Of a stretch of DNA of 64,000 nucleotides, positions 52,565-60,312 are shown in pieces (positions within the stretch are counted from its first letter, which is position 1; each line of letters starts with the position of its first letter). A program made the position numbers and the translations under genes. The notes under the pieces are model-generated. The model saw nothing but the letters and a program-made list of their open reading frames with translations, had not been told where the DNA came from and did not search any database. The stretch comes from Cellvibrio polysaccharolyticus (GTDB lineage Bacteria; Pseudomonadota; Gammaproteobacteria; Pseudomonadales; Cellvibrionaceae): assembly GCF_015182315.1 (NCBI RefSeq), contig NZ_PRDL01000001.1, positions 3,038,001 through 3,102,000 of the forward strand, in the 5' to 3' direction.

Positions 52565-53080
52565 TCAAGAATCGGCACAGCGAGACTGCGTTAGCGGCAA
52601 AAAACATATTTTAGACTGGGTCGGTAAACATTCCGACTCCAGTTGACTCACAAATAGATAACATTTCGGTAATAGTTTCTCCATCTCATTTTTTAAATGC
52701 TGGATAGCCATTGGTTTATCGTCGCAGTCCCACGCATAGTGATCAACATGATAACCAAGAGCCACCTCCGGGAGTTCAAAGTTTTCACCTATGCATGCCC
52801 GGATTAACCACTCCATGAATCTGTTCATATCACTGCAGGATTCAATATCGACCCATACCGCTCGTAGAGCGAATCGCTCAAGAAACGTGAAAATTCTTGG
52901 CGCAGGAAATTCATAGGATGGCTTTTTTGAACACAACTCTGGCCCTTTTAAGGAAAGCTCAATTAGCTCATTTTCCGGACACTTGCTGACTAAAATTCTG
53001 TCATCTGCCCAAGCTATCACTTCATCGTACGAAAGAAGGCCTTCAACCCAAAGTCCGATAATCGTAGCTATCTGCTTCAT
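52565..53080 (-). CDS. Hypothetical 171-residue acidic protein
   Basis: A soluble protein with no signal peptide or membrane segment and no family that I recognise. Notable pieces are IIGLWVEGLLSYDEVIAWAD, CSDMNRFMEWLIRACIGENFELPE and YHVDHYAWDCDDKPMAIQHLK. The stretch LLSYDEVIAWAD near the N-terminus resembles that of small immunity-like proteins in toxin loci, but this is only a resemblance. Its base composition is more AT-rich than that of the flanking core genes, and it lies between the duplicated cassettes, which suggests lateral acquisition. No strong ribosome site was identified. Confidence 0.5.
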   Translation of the reverse strand: MKQIATIIGLWVEGLLSYDEVIAWADDRILVSKCPENELIELSLKGPELCSKKPSYEFPAPRIFTFLERFALRAVWVDIESCSDMNRFMEWLIRACIGENFELPEVALGYHVDHYAWDCDDKPMAIQHLKNEMEKLLPKCYLFVSQLESECLPTQSKICFLPLTQSRCADS

Positions 53081-53200
53081 ATATGTTTTAATTGCTCATA
53101 TGATGATTAGTTCGAAGGTATTTGGAGCATCTCTTACGCTGAGCACTAAAAATCTGCAGCCTACAAATGGCTTAACCTAAGATGAGATTAATCTGAACCA

Positions 53201-53512
53201 CTAGCCGACCTCAAGACTCGCAATTACAGCCCGATAAAAATTGTCATAATGTATCCTTCCAGGACGTTTTAAATTCCCCACTGATACATCTCTCCAGACA
53301 ATATCCGGGAATGTACTGTGGAACACGCTAACCTCCCCGACTATAATCTCACTATCGCAATCTCGAAATTGATCAGGAGTGATGTCTACAATCATCTTGC
53401 CATCTATCAGTAGCCAAGTATGAATTTGAGTAGCAGATTCATTCGGCAAACAACGCTTCCCTACGCATTTTACGACATTTTGAACACCCTTCAGCTGAAG
53501 ATATAAACCCAA
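53201..53512 (-). pseudogene. C-terminal remnant of a gene cut by the IS3 element
   Basis: An open frame of 103 codons runs out of the IS left end (its first 13 in-frame codons, 53513-53551, are IS-derived) to a stop at 53201. It encodes LGLYLQLKGVQ, CVGKRCLPN, and IHTWLLIDGKMIVDITPDQF, a pattern recalling transglutaminase/papain-like folds (Cys, then His, then Asp). The natural 5' end is missing, so it is probably a truncated gene. Minus-strand sequence on the other side of the IS could be its N-terminus in the same frame (see next feature). Confidence 0.5.
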
Positions 53513-53547
53513 TGGACTTCCCAGCCTTTCATAGACAAATCCAAAGC

Positions 53548-54402
53548 TCATTTTGAGGCGCGTTCAAACGCCTCCGGACTGACGCCACCGAGATGACTAT
53601 GGCGACGCGTTTGATTGTAGAACATCTCGATATAATCAAACACGTCTGCCCGCGCCATTTCACGGGTTTTATAAATCCTTTTCTTGATGCGTTCCTTTTT
53701 CAGGCTGCTAAAAAATGATTCGGCAACGGCATTATCCCAACAATTTCCACGCCGACTCATACTGGGCTCAAGATTGTGGTGCTTGCAAAAGCGCAACCAC
53801 TCATCACTGCCATACTGTGAGCCTTGGTCAGAGTGTATCAACACCCGTTGTTTAGGACGGCGGCGCCAAACAGCCATCAGCAACGCATCCAGCACAATCT
53901 CTTTGGCCAACGAAGGCTTCATTGACCAGCCCACCACCTTGCGTGAAAACAGATCCACTACAACCGCCAAATACAACCAGCCTTGCCAGGTTCTGATATA
54001 GGTAATATCCGTCACCCAATAATGATCCGGCTGTTCGACTGTAAATTCCCGGTTGAGCTGATTTGAACTGACCAATGATGGACGCCCAACAATTTTCCCG
54101 GGAGCCTTATAGCCGCGAATAGCCTTGATTTGATGGGTTTTCATGATTCTCGCCACGCGGTGCTTACTACAACGCTCACCGATTTCACGTAAATCGAGAC
54201 AAATGCGTGGTGAGCCATAAATACCGTGACTTGCGTTATAGGAGTCACGAATCAACACCAGTAATCGAGCATCCTCCAGGGATCGATGGGATGAGGATTT
54301 ATGGAGCCATTGATAAAAACCACTGCGTGCTACTCCAAACAACCGACACATCAGTTGAATGCTAAAGCAGTGCTGATGATCGTTGATATATTGGTACTTC
54401 AC
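53548..54402 (-). CDS. IS3-family transposase OrfB (DDE catalytic part)
   Basis: Catalytic subunit of 284 residues. The DDE triad is visible: Asp in YWVTDITYIRTW, Asp in LIHSDQGSQYGS, and Glu in DNAVAESFFSSLKKERI. Start GTG at 54402, but in this family OrfAB is normally produced by -1 frameshifting. The frame stays open upstream through the A6G slippery run near 54433-54438, and lies in the -1 frame relative to orfA, as expected. Both frames are intact, so the element could be active. Confidence 0.94.
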   Translation of the reverse strand: MKYQYINDHQHCFSIQLMCRLFGVARSGFYQWLHKSSSHRSLEDARLLVLIRDSYNASHGIYGSPRICLDLREIGERCSKHRVARIMKTHQIKAIRGYKAPGKIVGRPSLVSSNQLNREFTVEQPDHYWVTDITYIRTWQGWLYLAVVVDLFSRKVVGWSMKPSLAKEIVLDALLMAVWRRRPKQRVLIHSDQGSQYGSDEWLRFCKHHNLEPSMSRRGNCWDNAVAESFFSSLKKERIKKRIYKTREMARADVFDYIEMFYNQTRRHSHLGGVSPEAFERASK

Positions 54403-54683
54403 TCGGGCTGGCTGGCAAAGTACCGCGCGGCCTTTTTTAATATATCGCGCTCTTCTTCCGTACGTTGCAATTGTGATTTGAGTTTAAGAATTTCACGTTT
54501 TGCCTCCAGTAACTCCCGCTCCTGAACATCCGATTTATCGGGTGCTGCCGCGTTGACCCATTTGTAAAGGCTGTGTGTAGAAACGCCAAGGCGCTGGGCC
54601 ACCTCGGCAATGGAATATCCACGTTCGGTGACCTGCTTAACTGCTTCGTCTTTAAATTCCGGGGTATACCGTTGATTACTCAT
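54399..54683 (-). CDS. IS3-family transposase OrfA
   Basis: A 94-residue DNA-binding protein. It has a helix-turn-helix with YSIAEVAQRLGVSTHSLYKW, then a leucine-zipper-like helix with LLEAKREILKLKSQLQRTEEE. A TTAAAAAAGG run near its 3' end is a typical -1 slippage site for making OrfAB. The stop at 54399 overlaps the orfB start region by 4 nt. Confidence 0.93.
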   Translation of the reverse strand: MSNQRYTPEFKDEAVKQVTERGYSIAEVAQRLGVSTHSLYKWVNAAAPDKSDVQERELLEAKREILKLKSQLQRTEEERDILKKAARYFASQPE

Positions 54684-54703
54684 ATGACTTCCTCCTATGC
54701 TCG

Positions 54704-54785
54704 TTGTGTAGCTTAGGCGTGTCCACTAGAGTCTGGGAAGTCCATTGTGTAGCTTAGGCGTGTCCACTAGAGTCTGGGAAGTCCA
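54704..54785. repeat. Tandem 41-bp duplication of the IS right end
   Basis: Two perfect consecutive copies of a 41-bp sequence (54704-54744 and 54745-54785) each end in the IS terminal GGGAAGTCCA. The second copy is outside the intact IS and is a remnant of a past IS rearrangement. Confidence 0.95.
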
Positions 54786-54893
54786 GTTAGCCCAAGCCGG
54801 CAGCAATGGTATTTTTAATGCCATTGCTGCCCCAGTAAGAATTTCTCTAAAGTTATTCCGAAGATTGGCCGATAGGGATATTAAACCCCACAT
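54786..54893 (-). pseudogene. Possible N-terminal fragment of the IS-interrupted gene
   Basis: From ATG at 54893 the minus strand encodes MWGLISLSANLRNNF and MALKIPLLPAWAN up to the IS-end repeat. Removing the IS and the repeated end would join it in frame to the fragment at 53201-53512. There is no ribosome site and the frame overlaps the 5' region of the divergent ORFan, so this could be chance. Confidence 0.25.
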
Positions 54894-54920
54894 TTCAATT
54901 ATACGAGCAAGGAGCGACAC

Positions 54921-56048
54921 GTGATTGATACTCAAACAACTCCAACATCCAATAGCGCTTCCCTACTTAAAAGCAAAAACCCAACAACAGAGAAGCTATT
55001 ATCCACAACCACTCTTCCATCGTTGACTATCGGTCAAGATATTCACATCAGTGCAGAAGCACAATATTTATTCGAGATGGACAAATATCTAATGGGCCTT
55101 GGACGTGCCGAGTTGGATAGTGCTCTCAACTATCTGATGCGAAGTGAAGATCCTCTGCAGAAAAAAGCAGTTGACTACTTCATAACAAATAAGGAGGCCA
55201 GAACTCTAAATGGGCCAGTCGCGTTTTCTGGAGCGACCCGACCTGAAGAATCTGAGAGACGCTTATTAGATACAGGGTTGGTCATTAATGAATTTAACGA
55301 AATCGCTTTGCGCCCGTCTGGTGTCAGTGTTTTTCGACTTGATGGAAAGACTGGTTTTGTTCCTGTGCAATTTGGGGGATACAACCAAGCGCTAAAAGAC
55401 GAGATTGATGCATTGGAAAAAAGCATGGTAGATGTTATTGGCAATCAGGATCGAGCCAATCTTTTCGGATCAGTGAAAAATGCGCTAATTTACTCAGAAA
55501 ACATTATGCTTTCATTTGATGATGTATTACATTTTAATTATGCTACCGAAAAAGCCCGGAAAGCCATCAACTTTTTAAATGCACCAGAAGAAATAAAATC
55601 CCGCTTAAGCGAAATTTTAGATAAAGGTGTTCAATATCAAAATCAGAAACAAACCGCAGCGCTAAATGATTCGAAAAAATTCCTTGGAAATAGCCAGGTA
55701 GGCAGCATTGCTAACGAAAACATTCGATTAGGCGTCGCAGCGCAACGATACAACAGCCAACTCCAAAACGCACTTGTAAATTCAAATCTTTCGATACTTG
55801 ATTCCAGAGAATTACTCAATCAATTATTAATGAACAACTCCGATCTAATTCGCTTCACCCCTGAAAAACTTGATGAATCTATAGTTTATTATAAAAATGA
55901 TTATGAAAATTTTGAGCGCGCATTAAATAAAGAAATCTCAACACCCTCCACACTTAAAACGCCCGAATTGGATAGGGGAATTCTCGAAGAGGGCAGCAAT
56001 TATGCCATGAAAGTTATTCAGAGCATCCAAAATTATGCTTCAAAATAA
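54921..56048 (+). CDS. ORFan protein of 375 residues
   Basis: Soluble, polar, lower-GC protein with no signal peptide, no membrane segment and no family that I recognise. The N-terminus is Ser/Thr/Asn-rich (TQTTPTSNSASLL) and disordered-looking, followed by TLPSLTIGQDIHISAEAQYLFE and a mostly helical remainder with coiled-coil-like segments (ALKDEIDALEKSMVDVI, ARKAINFLNAPEEI). It starts with GTG at 54921, with AAGGAG 6 nt upstream. It lies between the IS right end and the second cassette copy. The composition suggests horizontal acquisition. Confidence 0.7.
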   Translation: MIDTQTTPTSNSASLLKSKNPTTEKLLSTTTLPSLTIGQDIHISAEAQYLFEMDKYLMGLGRAELDSALNYLMRSEDPLQKKAVDYFITNKEARTLNGPVAFSGATRPEESERRLLDTGLVINEFNEIALRPSGVSVFRLDGKTGFVPVQFGGYNQALKDEIDALEKSMVDVIGNQDRANLFGSVKNALIYSENIMLSFDDVLHFNYATEKARKAINFLNAPEEIKSRLSEILDKGVQYQNQKQTAALNDSKKFLGNSQVGSIANENIRLGVAAQRYNSQLQNALVNSNLSILDSRELLNQLLMNNSDLIRFTPEKLDESIVYYKNDYENFERALNKEISTPSTLKTPELDRGILEEGSNYAMKVIQSIQNYASK

Positions 56049-56178
56049 TGATCCCCATCCGAGCTGTGCTGTGAAACTCAAACTGGCAGGTAAATTTAAT
56101 TTATAAATTTTTTTAAAATTCAACTATTATTAAAATTTTCAACTGCGTTTTTAACAACTTATCTTGACTATCCCCCAA
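56049..56178. other. AT-rich spacer
   Basis: A short AT-rich spacer after the ORFan; no ORF or hairpin of note. The duplicated cassette begins at its right end. Confidence 0.5.
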
Positions 56179-56550
56179 TTACTCCTTGCGCAGGCACCGG
56201 AATTTTGGGCGCTCCACATAGCTAGGAGCGAAGCAGACGGCGGCATACCTAAGATCGTCGCGCATGGCGGTTAATTTTTGAATCGTTTTATCCAGTTCAT
56301 TGGCCTTGTTAGTCAGCAAATCCCTGTCAATAGTCGGGTTTCCTTTCGCGCCGATCATGCGCGCAATTTCATCCAGCGAAAACCCCGCCGAGCGACCCAG
56401 AGCAATCAACGCCAGACGCTCCAATATGTTCGAGCTGAAAACCCGACGTAACCCCTGTCGGCCAATTGAACTGATCAATCCTTTCTCTTCATAGAAACGC
56501 AACGTAGAAGCCGGCACACCCGACTGCCTTGCAACCTCGGCGATATCCAT
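56179..56550 (-). CDS. MerR-family regulator, copy 2 (truncated C-terminus)
   Basis: A 123-residue copy of the MerR regulator at 51236. The N-terminal winged helix and dimer helix are almost identical. The C-terminal tail ends early, as CFAPSYVERPKFRCLRKE, and lacks the last 25 residues of copy 1, so this copy has been shortened. Substitutions cluster in this 3' part. The start at 56550 has AAGGGG upstream as in copy 1. It remains divergent from its own DUF2938 copy, so it may still regulate. Confidence 0.85.
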   Translation of the reverse strand: MDIAEVARQSGVPASTLRFYEEKGLISSIGRQGLRRVFSSNILERLALIALGRSAGFSLDEIARMIGAKGNPTIDRDLLTNKANELDKTIQKLTAMRDDLRYAAVCFAPSYVERPKFRCLRKE

Positions 56551-57359
56551 AAAAACCCCTTGACCTAAAGTCGACTTGAAGTTGCAAGCTAGCACCCGTT
56601 CAACATCAAAACAAGCTCGGGAGAAAGTTATGAACAGCCTGCTGTTTACCTTGTTAATCGGTATCGGTGCCACAGGGGTAATGGATGCGTGGGGTGTGTT
56701 GCGCAAATTGTTGTTCGGTATACCGACGCCCAATTATGGAATGGTAGGCCGCTGGATAGCACACATGTCACACGGGCAGTTCCGTCACAACGCGATTGCG
56801 GCATCGGCTCAAGTAAGCGGAGAAGAAGTTATCGGGTGGATCGCCCACTACCTGACAGGGATTTCTTTCGCGGCGATATTGATTGCGGTTTGGGGAAACG
56901 GCTGGATTCAAAACCCGACAATAGTACCAGCGCTACTGGTTGGAATAGCTACCGTCGCCGCACCTTTTTTGATAATGCAACCCGGCATGGGCGCTGGCGT
57001 TGCGGCGTCCAAAACCAAAAACCCGAACGCCGCGCGACTGCAAAGCCTTATAACCCACACCGTGTTTGGTGTTGGCTTATACGCCTCCGGCAAAGCGGTG
57101 CAACTCTTTTGCTCAATGTAAAAACGAGTCAAAAAAACTGACGAAAGGAAACCAACATGTACATTCCCGCTCGCTTTGCCCCGCTCTTATTCAGCGCATT
57201 GCTATCCGCCATTATGGTCTGCATCGTATCAGCATTCGTGCTGCTAACTTCACAAGGCCCGCACGCCGACTTCACCACACAATGGATCAAAAGCTGCTTG
57301 ACCACATGGCCAATAGCTTTTCCGACGGTAGCGGTTGTCGCGCCGTGGGTTAGAAAAGT
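56189..57359. repeat. Duplicated MerR/DUF2938/DUF2798 segment, copy 2
   Basis: Second copy of the segment at 51315-52485, same orientation, offset 4,874 bp, with no indels across the aligned genes. The two copies bound 3.7 kb of lower-GC genes and the IS3 element. Confidence 0.9.
56630..57121 (+). CDS. DUF2938-like membrane protein, copy 2
   Basis: A 163-residue copy of the protein at 51756, differing at only a handful of positions (GRWIAHMSHG, ASAQVSG). All four helices and motifs are intact, so it is likely functional. It is in an operon with the DUF2798 copy 35 bp downstream and divergent from MerR copy 2. The near-identity of the two copies implies a recent duplication or gene conversion. 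Confidence 0.8.
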   Translation: MNSLLFTLLIGIGATGVMDAWGVLRKLLFGIPTPNYGMVGRWIAHMSHGQFRHNAIAASAQVSGEEVIGWIAHYLTGISFAAILIAVWGNGWIQNPTIVPALLVGIATVAAPFLIMQPGMGAGVAASKTKNPNAARLQSLITHTVFGVGLYASGKAVQLFCSM

Positions 57360-57381
57360 AGTCGGGCGATTGACCAGGTAA
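57157..57381 (+). CDS. DUF2798-like membrane protein, copy 2
   Basis: A 74-residue copy of the protein at 52283. It is identical except for the last residues (KVVGRLTR), where the duplication ends. Two helices are intact. The ribosome region matches copy 1. Confidence 0.8.
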   Translation: MYIPARFAPLLFSALLSAIMVCIVSAFVLLTSQGPHADFTTQWIKSCLTTWPIAFPTVAVVAPWVRKVVGRLTR

Positions 57382-57388
57382 GAAGTGA

Positions 57389-57793
57389 TCAGGCCAATTC
57401 ATTGCGCAACAGCGGTAACGCTGTGCGAGTGGCGACGGTAAGGAGTTCGGGTAACGTTTCCAGAGAAAACCATCCCAAACCCAGGTGTTTATCGGGCTCG
57501 ATCAAGTGGGGTTCTCCGTCGAATTTTGACACTTTGTAAACGGGTGCGACCCAGTGAATTTTTTTGTCAGGATCAATCTGATCCACCACACAAAGCAGCG
57601 TCATTTCGCGAACATGAATCCCCACTTCCTCAGCAATTTCTCTCGTGACCGCGTGCTCGACTGTTTCGAGAAAATCCACCTTTCCTCCGGGAAAGCCCCA
57701 ATGGCCGGCTTCAGGTTCCTTTACACGCTGGATTAAAAGAATATAACCATCGCGGATTATCGCTGCCCCACAACCCAGCCGAGGTTCAGACAT
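57389..57793 (-). CDS. Nudix hydrolase
   Basis: Nudix protein of 134 residues from the ATG at 57793. The box GX5EX7REUXEEXGU is complete as GGKVDFLETVEHAVTREIAEEVGI (seen in pieces), with the metal-binding Glu pair. Further strands include HWGFPGGK and VDQIDPDKKIHWVAPVY. It hydrolyses a nucleoside-diphosphate derivative; substrate is unknown. The start overlaps the LOG stop by one base (TGATG) and GGGAGG lies about 8 nt before, so translation is coupled to the LOG gene. The longer frame to 57817 is inside that gene. Confidence 0.88.
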   Translation of the reverse strand: MSEPRLGCGAAIIRDGYILLIQRVKEPEAGHWGFPGGKVDFLETVEHAVTREIAEEVGIHVREMTLLCVVDQIDPDKKIHWVAPVYKVSKFDGEPHLIEPDKHLGLGWFSLETLPELLTVATRTALPLLRNELA

Positions 57794-58371
57794 CAGGTTT
57801 CCTCCCGTTTGATCCATTTGGTGACTTTTGGTGGCGTGTAACTGAGCATAGCTTTTAGCAAATCATCAATGCCCTGTTCGACTATTAACATTTCTCGGTG
57901 CTCCGGCTTGAGAAAAGCTTCGTCCACGATGTGATCAAGAAATAAACTAAGACCATCGTAGAAGCCGTTAATATTGAGCAAAGCGCAGGGCTTATTATGT
58001 TGGCCGAGCTGCGCCCATGTCCAAACCTCAAACAACTCTTCCAAGGTACCCAGACCGCCAGGCAAAGCGACAAACCCGTCAGACAACTCAGCCATAAGGG
58101 CTTTGCGCTCGTGCATTGAGTTAACAATACGAAGATCGCTCAAACCGGTATGAGCGATTTCTTTCTGCGCTAAAAAATCAGGCAAGACGCCAATGACTTC
58201 TCCACCACTGGCCAGCGCAGCATCCGCGACTGCACCCATCAGACCTACCGAAGCACCGCCATACACCAAACCAATACCGGATTTGGCGAGGGCATTACCT
58301 AACCGGGTAGCGGCTTCCGGATATAAGGGCAATCGCCCGGCGCTTGAGCCCGAAAAGATACAAATTCGCAT
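57793..58371 (-). CDS. LOG-family protein (TIGR00730 phosphoribohydrolase)
   Basis: A 192-residue Rossmann-fold protein. The nucleotide-binding N-terminus is MRICIFSGSSAGRLP, followed by LVYGGASVGLMGAVADAAL and the signature PGGLGTLEELFEVWTW, which holds the catalytic Glu and Arg-type residues of the LOG (Lonely Guy) family. Members release adenine or cytokinin bases from nucleoside 5'-monophosphates and may detoxify nucleotides. It is co-transcribed with the Nudix gene, suggesting a shared nucleotide-cleaning function. Confidence 0.9.
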   Translation of the reverse strand: MRICIFSGSSAGRLPLYPEAATRLGNALAKSGIGLVYGGASVGLMGAVADAALASGGEVIGVLPDFLAQKEIAHTGLSDLRIVNSMHERKALMAELSDGFVALPGGLGTLEELFEVWTWAQLGQHNKPCALLNINGFYDGLSLFLDHIVDEAFLKPEHREMLIVEQGIDDLLKAMLSYTPPKVTKWIKREET

Positions 58372-58735
58372 GAGTGTTCCTATTGTCTAACGATTAAAAA
58401 GTGCAGCAAATTAAAGTAAGCAGTCAGATAGCACAACCGACTGCAGGGCAAGATTATCAGGGCTTTTGGGGTGCTGGCACTCAGGTATTTTGTTGTTGTT
58501 GCTTCCACGGCCTGCAAATAAAAATTGTTCTTTTCTTTTACCGGCTCTGCTTTAAATAGAAAGGCTCTTCGCCTACCGTCAATGTTAAAAGCGATAACTT
58601 ACGAGAGTGTTAACCCCGAAACCGCACAATGACTTTCTGTTACTGAGTTTACAGGGCGATCTTGTTCTCACCATTTATATGTTTGATTGCCAAATGTTTA
58701 CTGAGCATTCGGATAATGAAAGCTACACAGAATTT
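58372..58735. other. Intergenic region, no gene seen
   Basis: 364 bp between the LOG gene start and the XRE regulator stop. No ORF, RNA gene or strong hairpin was found; it likely holds the LOG-Nudix promoter. Confidence 0.5.
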
Positions 58736-59266
58736 TTATCTATCAATATTTTTTCCAAAAAACCAAAAATAACGTTTAGGCAATGTCGCTTCAAGCCTGG
58801 ACCAGACGTCATATTTATCTCCCGTGCGGATGGTAACCGAAATATTATAAGCTCCAGCCAGTGTACAAAAGCTCCCAAGCAATAGCACCGTATCCAAAGA
58901 CGCGGGAGCAAATTTGAATATTGAATTTAGCCCCAAGAATGCCAAAAAACATACGCTTAATATGAGGAAGAATAGCTCTATTTTTTTAAATTCTTCTCTG
59001 TTCGCCGAAAACCAACTGCTCCCTATATATAACTTTAACCAGAAAGGCAGATCTTTGAACTCATTCGATACTTTTTCCATTGTGTATAACTCCTGCTCAA
59101 GAGATTCAACATTAACGTTAAATTCCGCAGCGAGTGCTCGTAAAGAAGCAAAGCCAATTCGGTGACCGCTTTCCACCCGTTGAATTGTACGGAGACTCAA
59201 ACCACACAATTCCGCAAGTTGTTCTTGAGATAACAGCCTTTTTTGCCTGAGTTCTTTTATTAGCAT
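58736..59266 (-). CDS. XRE-family regulator with two membrane segments
   Basis: A 176-residue protein. The N-terminal HTH (about 1-60) shows MLIKELRQKRLLSQEQLAEL, then GLSLRTIQRVESGHRIGFASLRALA. The C-terminal half has two hydrophobic helices (about 97-122 and 127-147; LFFLILSVCFLAFLG and LDTVLLLGSFCTLAGAY). Such HTH plus 2TM proteins are membrane-attached regulators of unknown signal. The ATG at 59266 has GAGAGG upstream; the longer frame is not domain-like. It is AT-richer than its neighbours. About 270 bp of unannotated sequence separates it from rlmE. Confidence 0.75.
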   Translation of the reverse strand: MLIKELRQKRLLSQEQLAELCGLSLRTIQRVESGHRIGFASLRALAAEFNVNVESLEQELYTMEKVSNEFKDLPFWLKLYIGSSWFSANREEFKKIELFFLILSVCFLAFLGLNSIFKFAPASLDTVLLLGSFCTLAGAYNISVTIRTGDKYDVWSRLEATLPKRYFWFFGKNIDR

Positions 59267-59537
59267 ATAAACCTCTCGCATCCGAAAACACACAATATTA
59301 AAAAACGCGGGCTGTCGGTGACGAAAAAAAGCCGCCTTTTTACCGCCAATTGACAAATAACTATATATTGGCTTGCCAAACACATTAGCGTGTAAATAGC
59401 GTTTTTCCTGAAGTGTCATGCGGTCGGGGCGAACACGAAAAAACTTTCGTCCAACGTAGCTATGGTTTCAACGGGAGCAGCTTGCACATCCTGTAAGTCA
59501 GTGCAGAGGCAAACCGGGTAAATACTTTACTACCGCC

Positions 59538-60158
59538 CTACCCCTTAAACCCCTTCCCCACCACATACACTTCACGCGAGCGCGCACGCGAGGCGTCGGG
59601 TTTGCGGATGACGACTTTGTCGAATGAGGTGCGCAGGTCTTTTACGTAGGCGTCGTAGCCTTCGCCGTGGAATACTTTAGCCACAAAGTTGCCGCCGGGT
59701 TTGAGTACCTGGCGAGCCATGTCGAGCGCCAGTTCCACCAGGTACATGGACGCGGCCTGGTCAACGGCATCAACGCCGCTGATGTTGGGGGACATGTCGG
59801 AAATGATCAGCTCCGGGTGGGCGCCATTCAGTGCTTCGAGGATTTGCTGAAATACCGCTTCTTCGGTGAAGTCGCCCTGAATAAAGTCTACGTGTTCGAC
59901 GGTGTCCATGGGCAGAATGTCGGATGCCACTACCCGGCCTTTTACACCGACCAGTTTGCTGGCCACTTGCGACCAGCCGCCAGGTGCCGAGCCCAGATCC
60001 ATCACCAGCATACCCGGATACATAAGCTTGTCTTTTTCATTGATTTCCAACAGCTTGTAGCTGGCGCGGGAACGATAGCCGTCATTCTTCTTTTGTTTGA
60101 CGTAGAAATCGTTTACGTGCTCTTCGAGCCAGCGGTTACTGCTTTTGGAACGGGCCAT
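59538..60158 (-). CDS. rlmE: RlmE (FtsJ/RrmJ), 23S rRNA 2'-O-methyltransferase
   Basis: Methylates U2552 of 23S rRNA in the 50S subunit using SAM. The 206-residue protein has the N-terminal RSRASYKLLEINEKD with catalytic Lys35, the SAM-binding MDLGSAPGGWSQVA, catalytic Asp in LIISDMSPNISG, Lys in FVAKVFHGEG, and the final Glu in RSREVYVVGKGF, so the K-D-K-E tetrad is complete. In many gammaproteobacteria ftsH follows on the same strand; here the downstream region is different. It is divergent from the FAD dehydrogenase gene. Confidence 0.97.
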   Translation of the reverse strand: MARSKSSNRWLEEHVNDFYVKQKKNDGYRSRASYKLLEINEKDKLMYPGMLVMDLGSAPGGWSQVASKLVGVKGRVVASDILPMDTVEHVDFIQGDFTEEAVFQQILEALNGAHPELIISDMSPNISGVDAVDQAASMYLVELALDMARQVLKPGGNFVAKVFHGEGYDAYVKDLRTSFDKVVIRKPDASRARSREVYVVGKGFKG

Positions 60159-60312
60159 GGGGCTACCTGAATCGTGGGGTTGTGCGAAGGTTAAGCCCGC
60201 TATTGTAAGGCTTTAGCCACCCCGAAAACAGCACCAGCAGACAGTTGGCTGCGGTCGCGGTACAATTCGCGTTTTACCCACCTTTGCCGGAGACACCGGC
60301 CAGGAACCCCTT

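Larger units (their letters stand above)
53513..54744 (-). mobile_element. IS3-family insertion sequence
   Basis: The element of 1,232 bp has terminal inverted repeats sharing TGGACTTCCCAG at both ends and overlapping orfA and orfB transposase genes. The right terminal sequence is duplicated once in tandem just outside it. The flanking bases on the two sides do not form a direct 3-bp target duplication, so the insertion is not a simple recent one. Confidence 0.9.
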
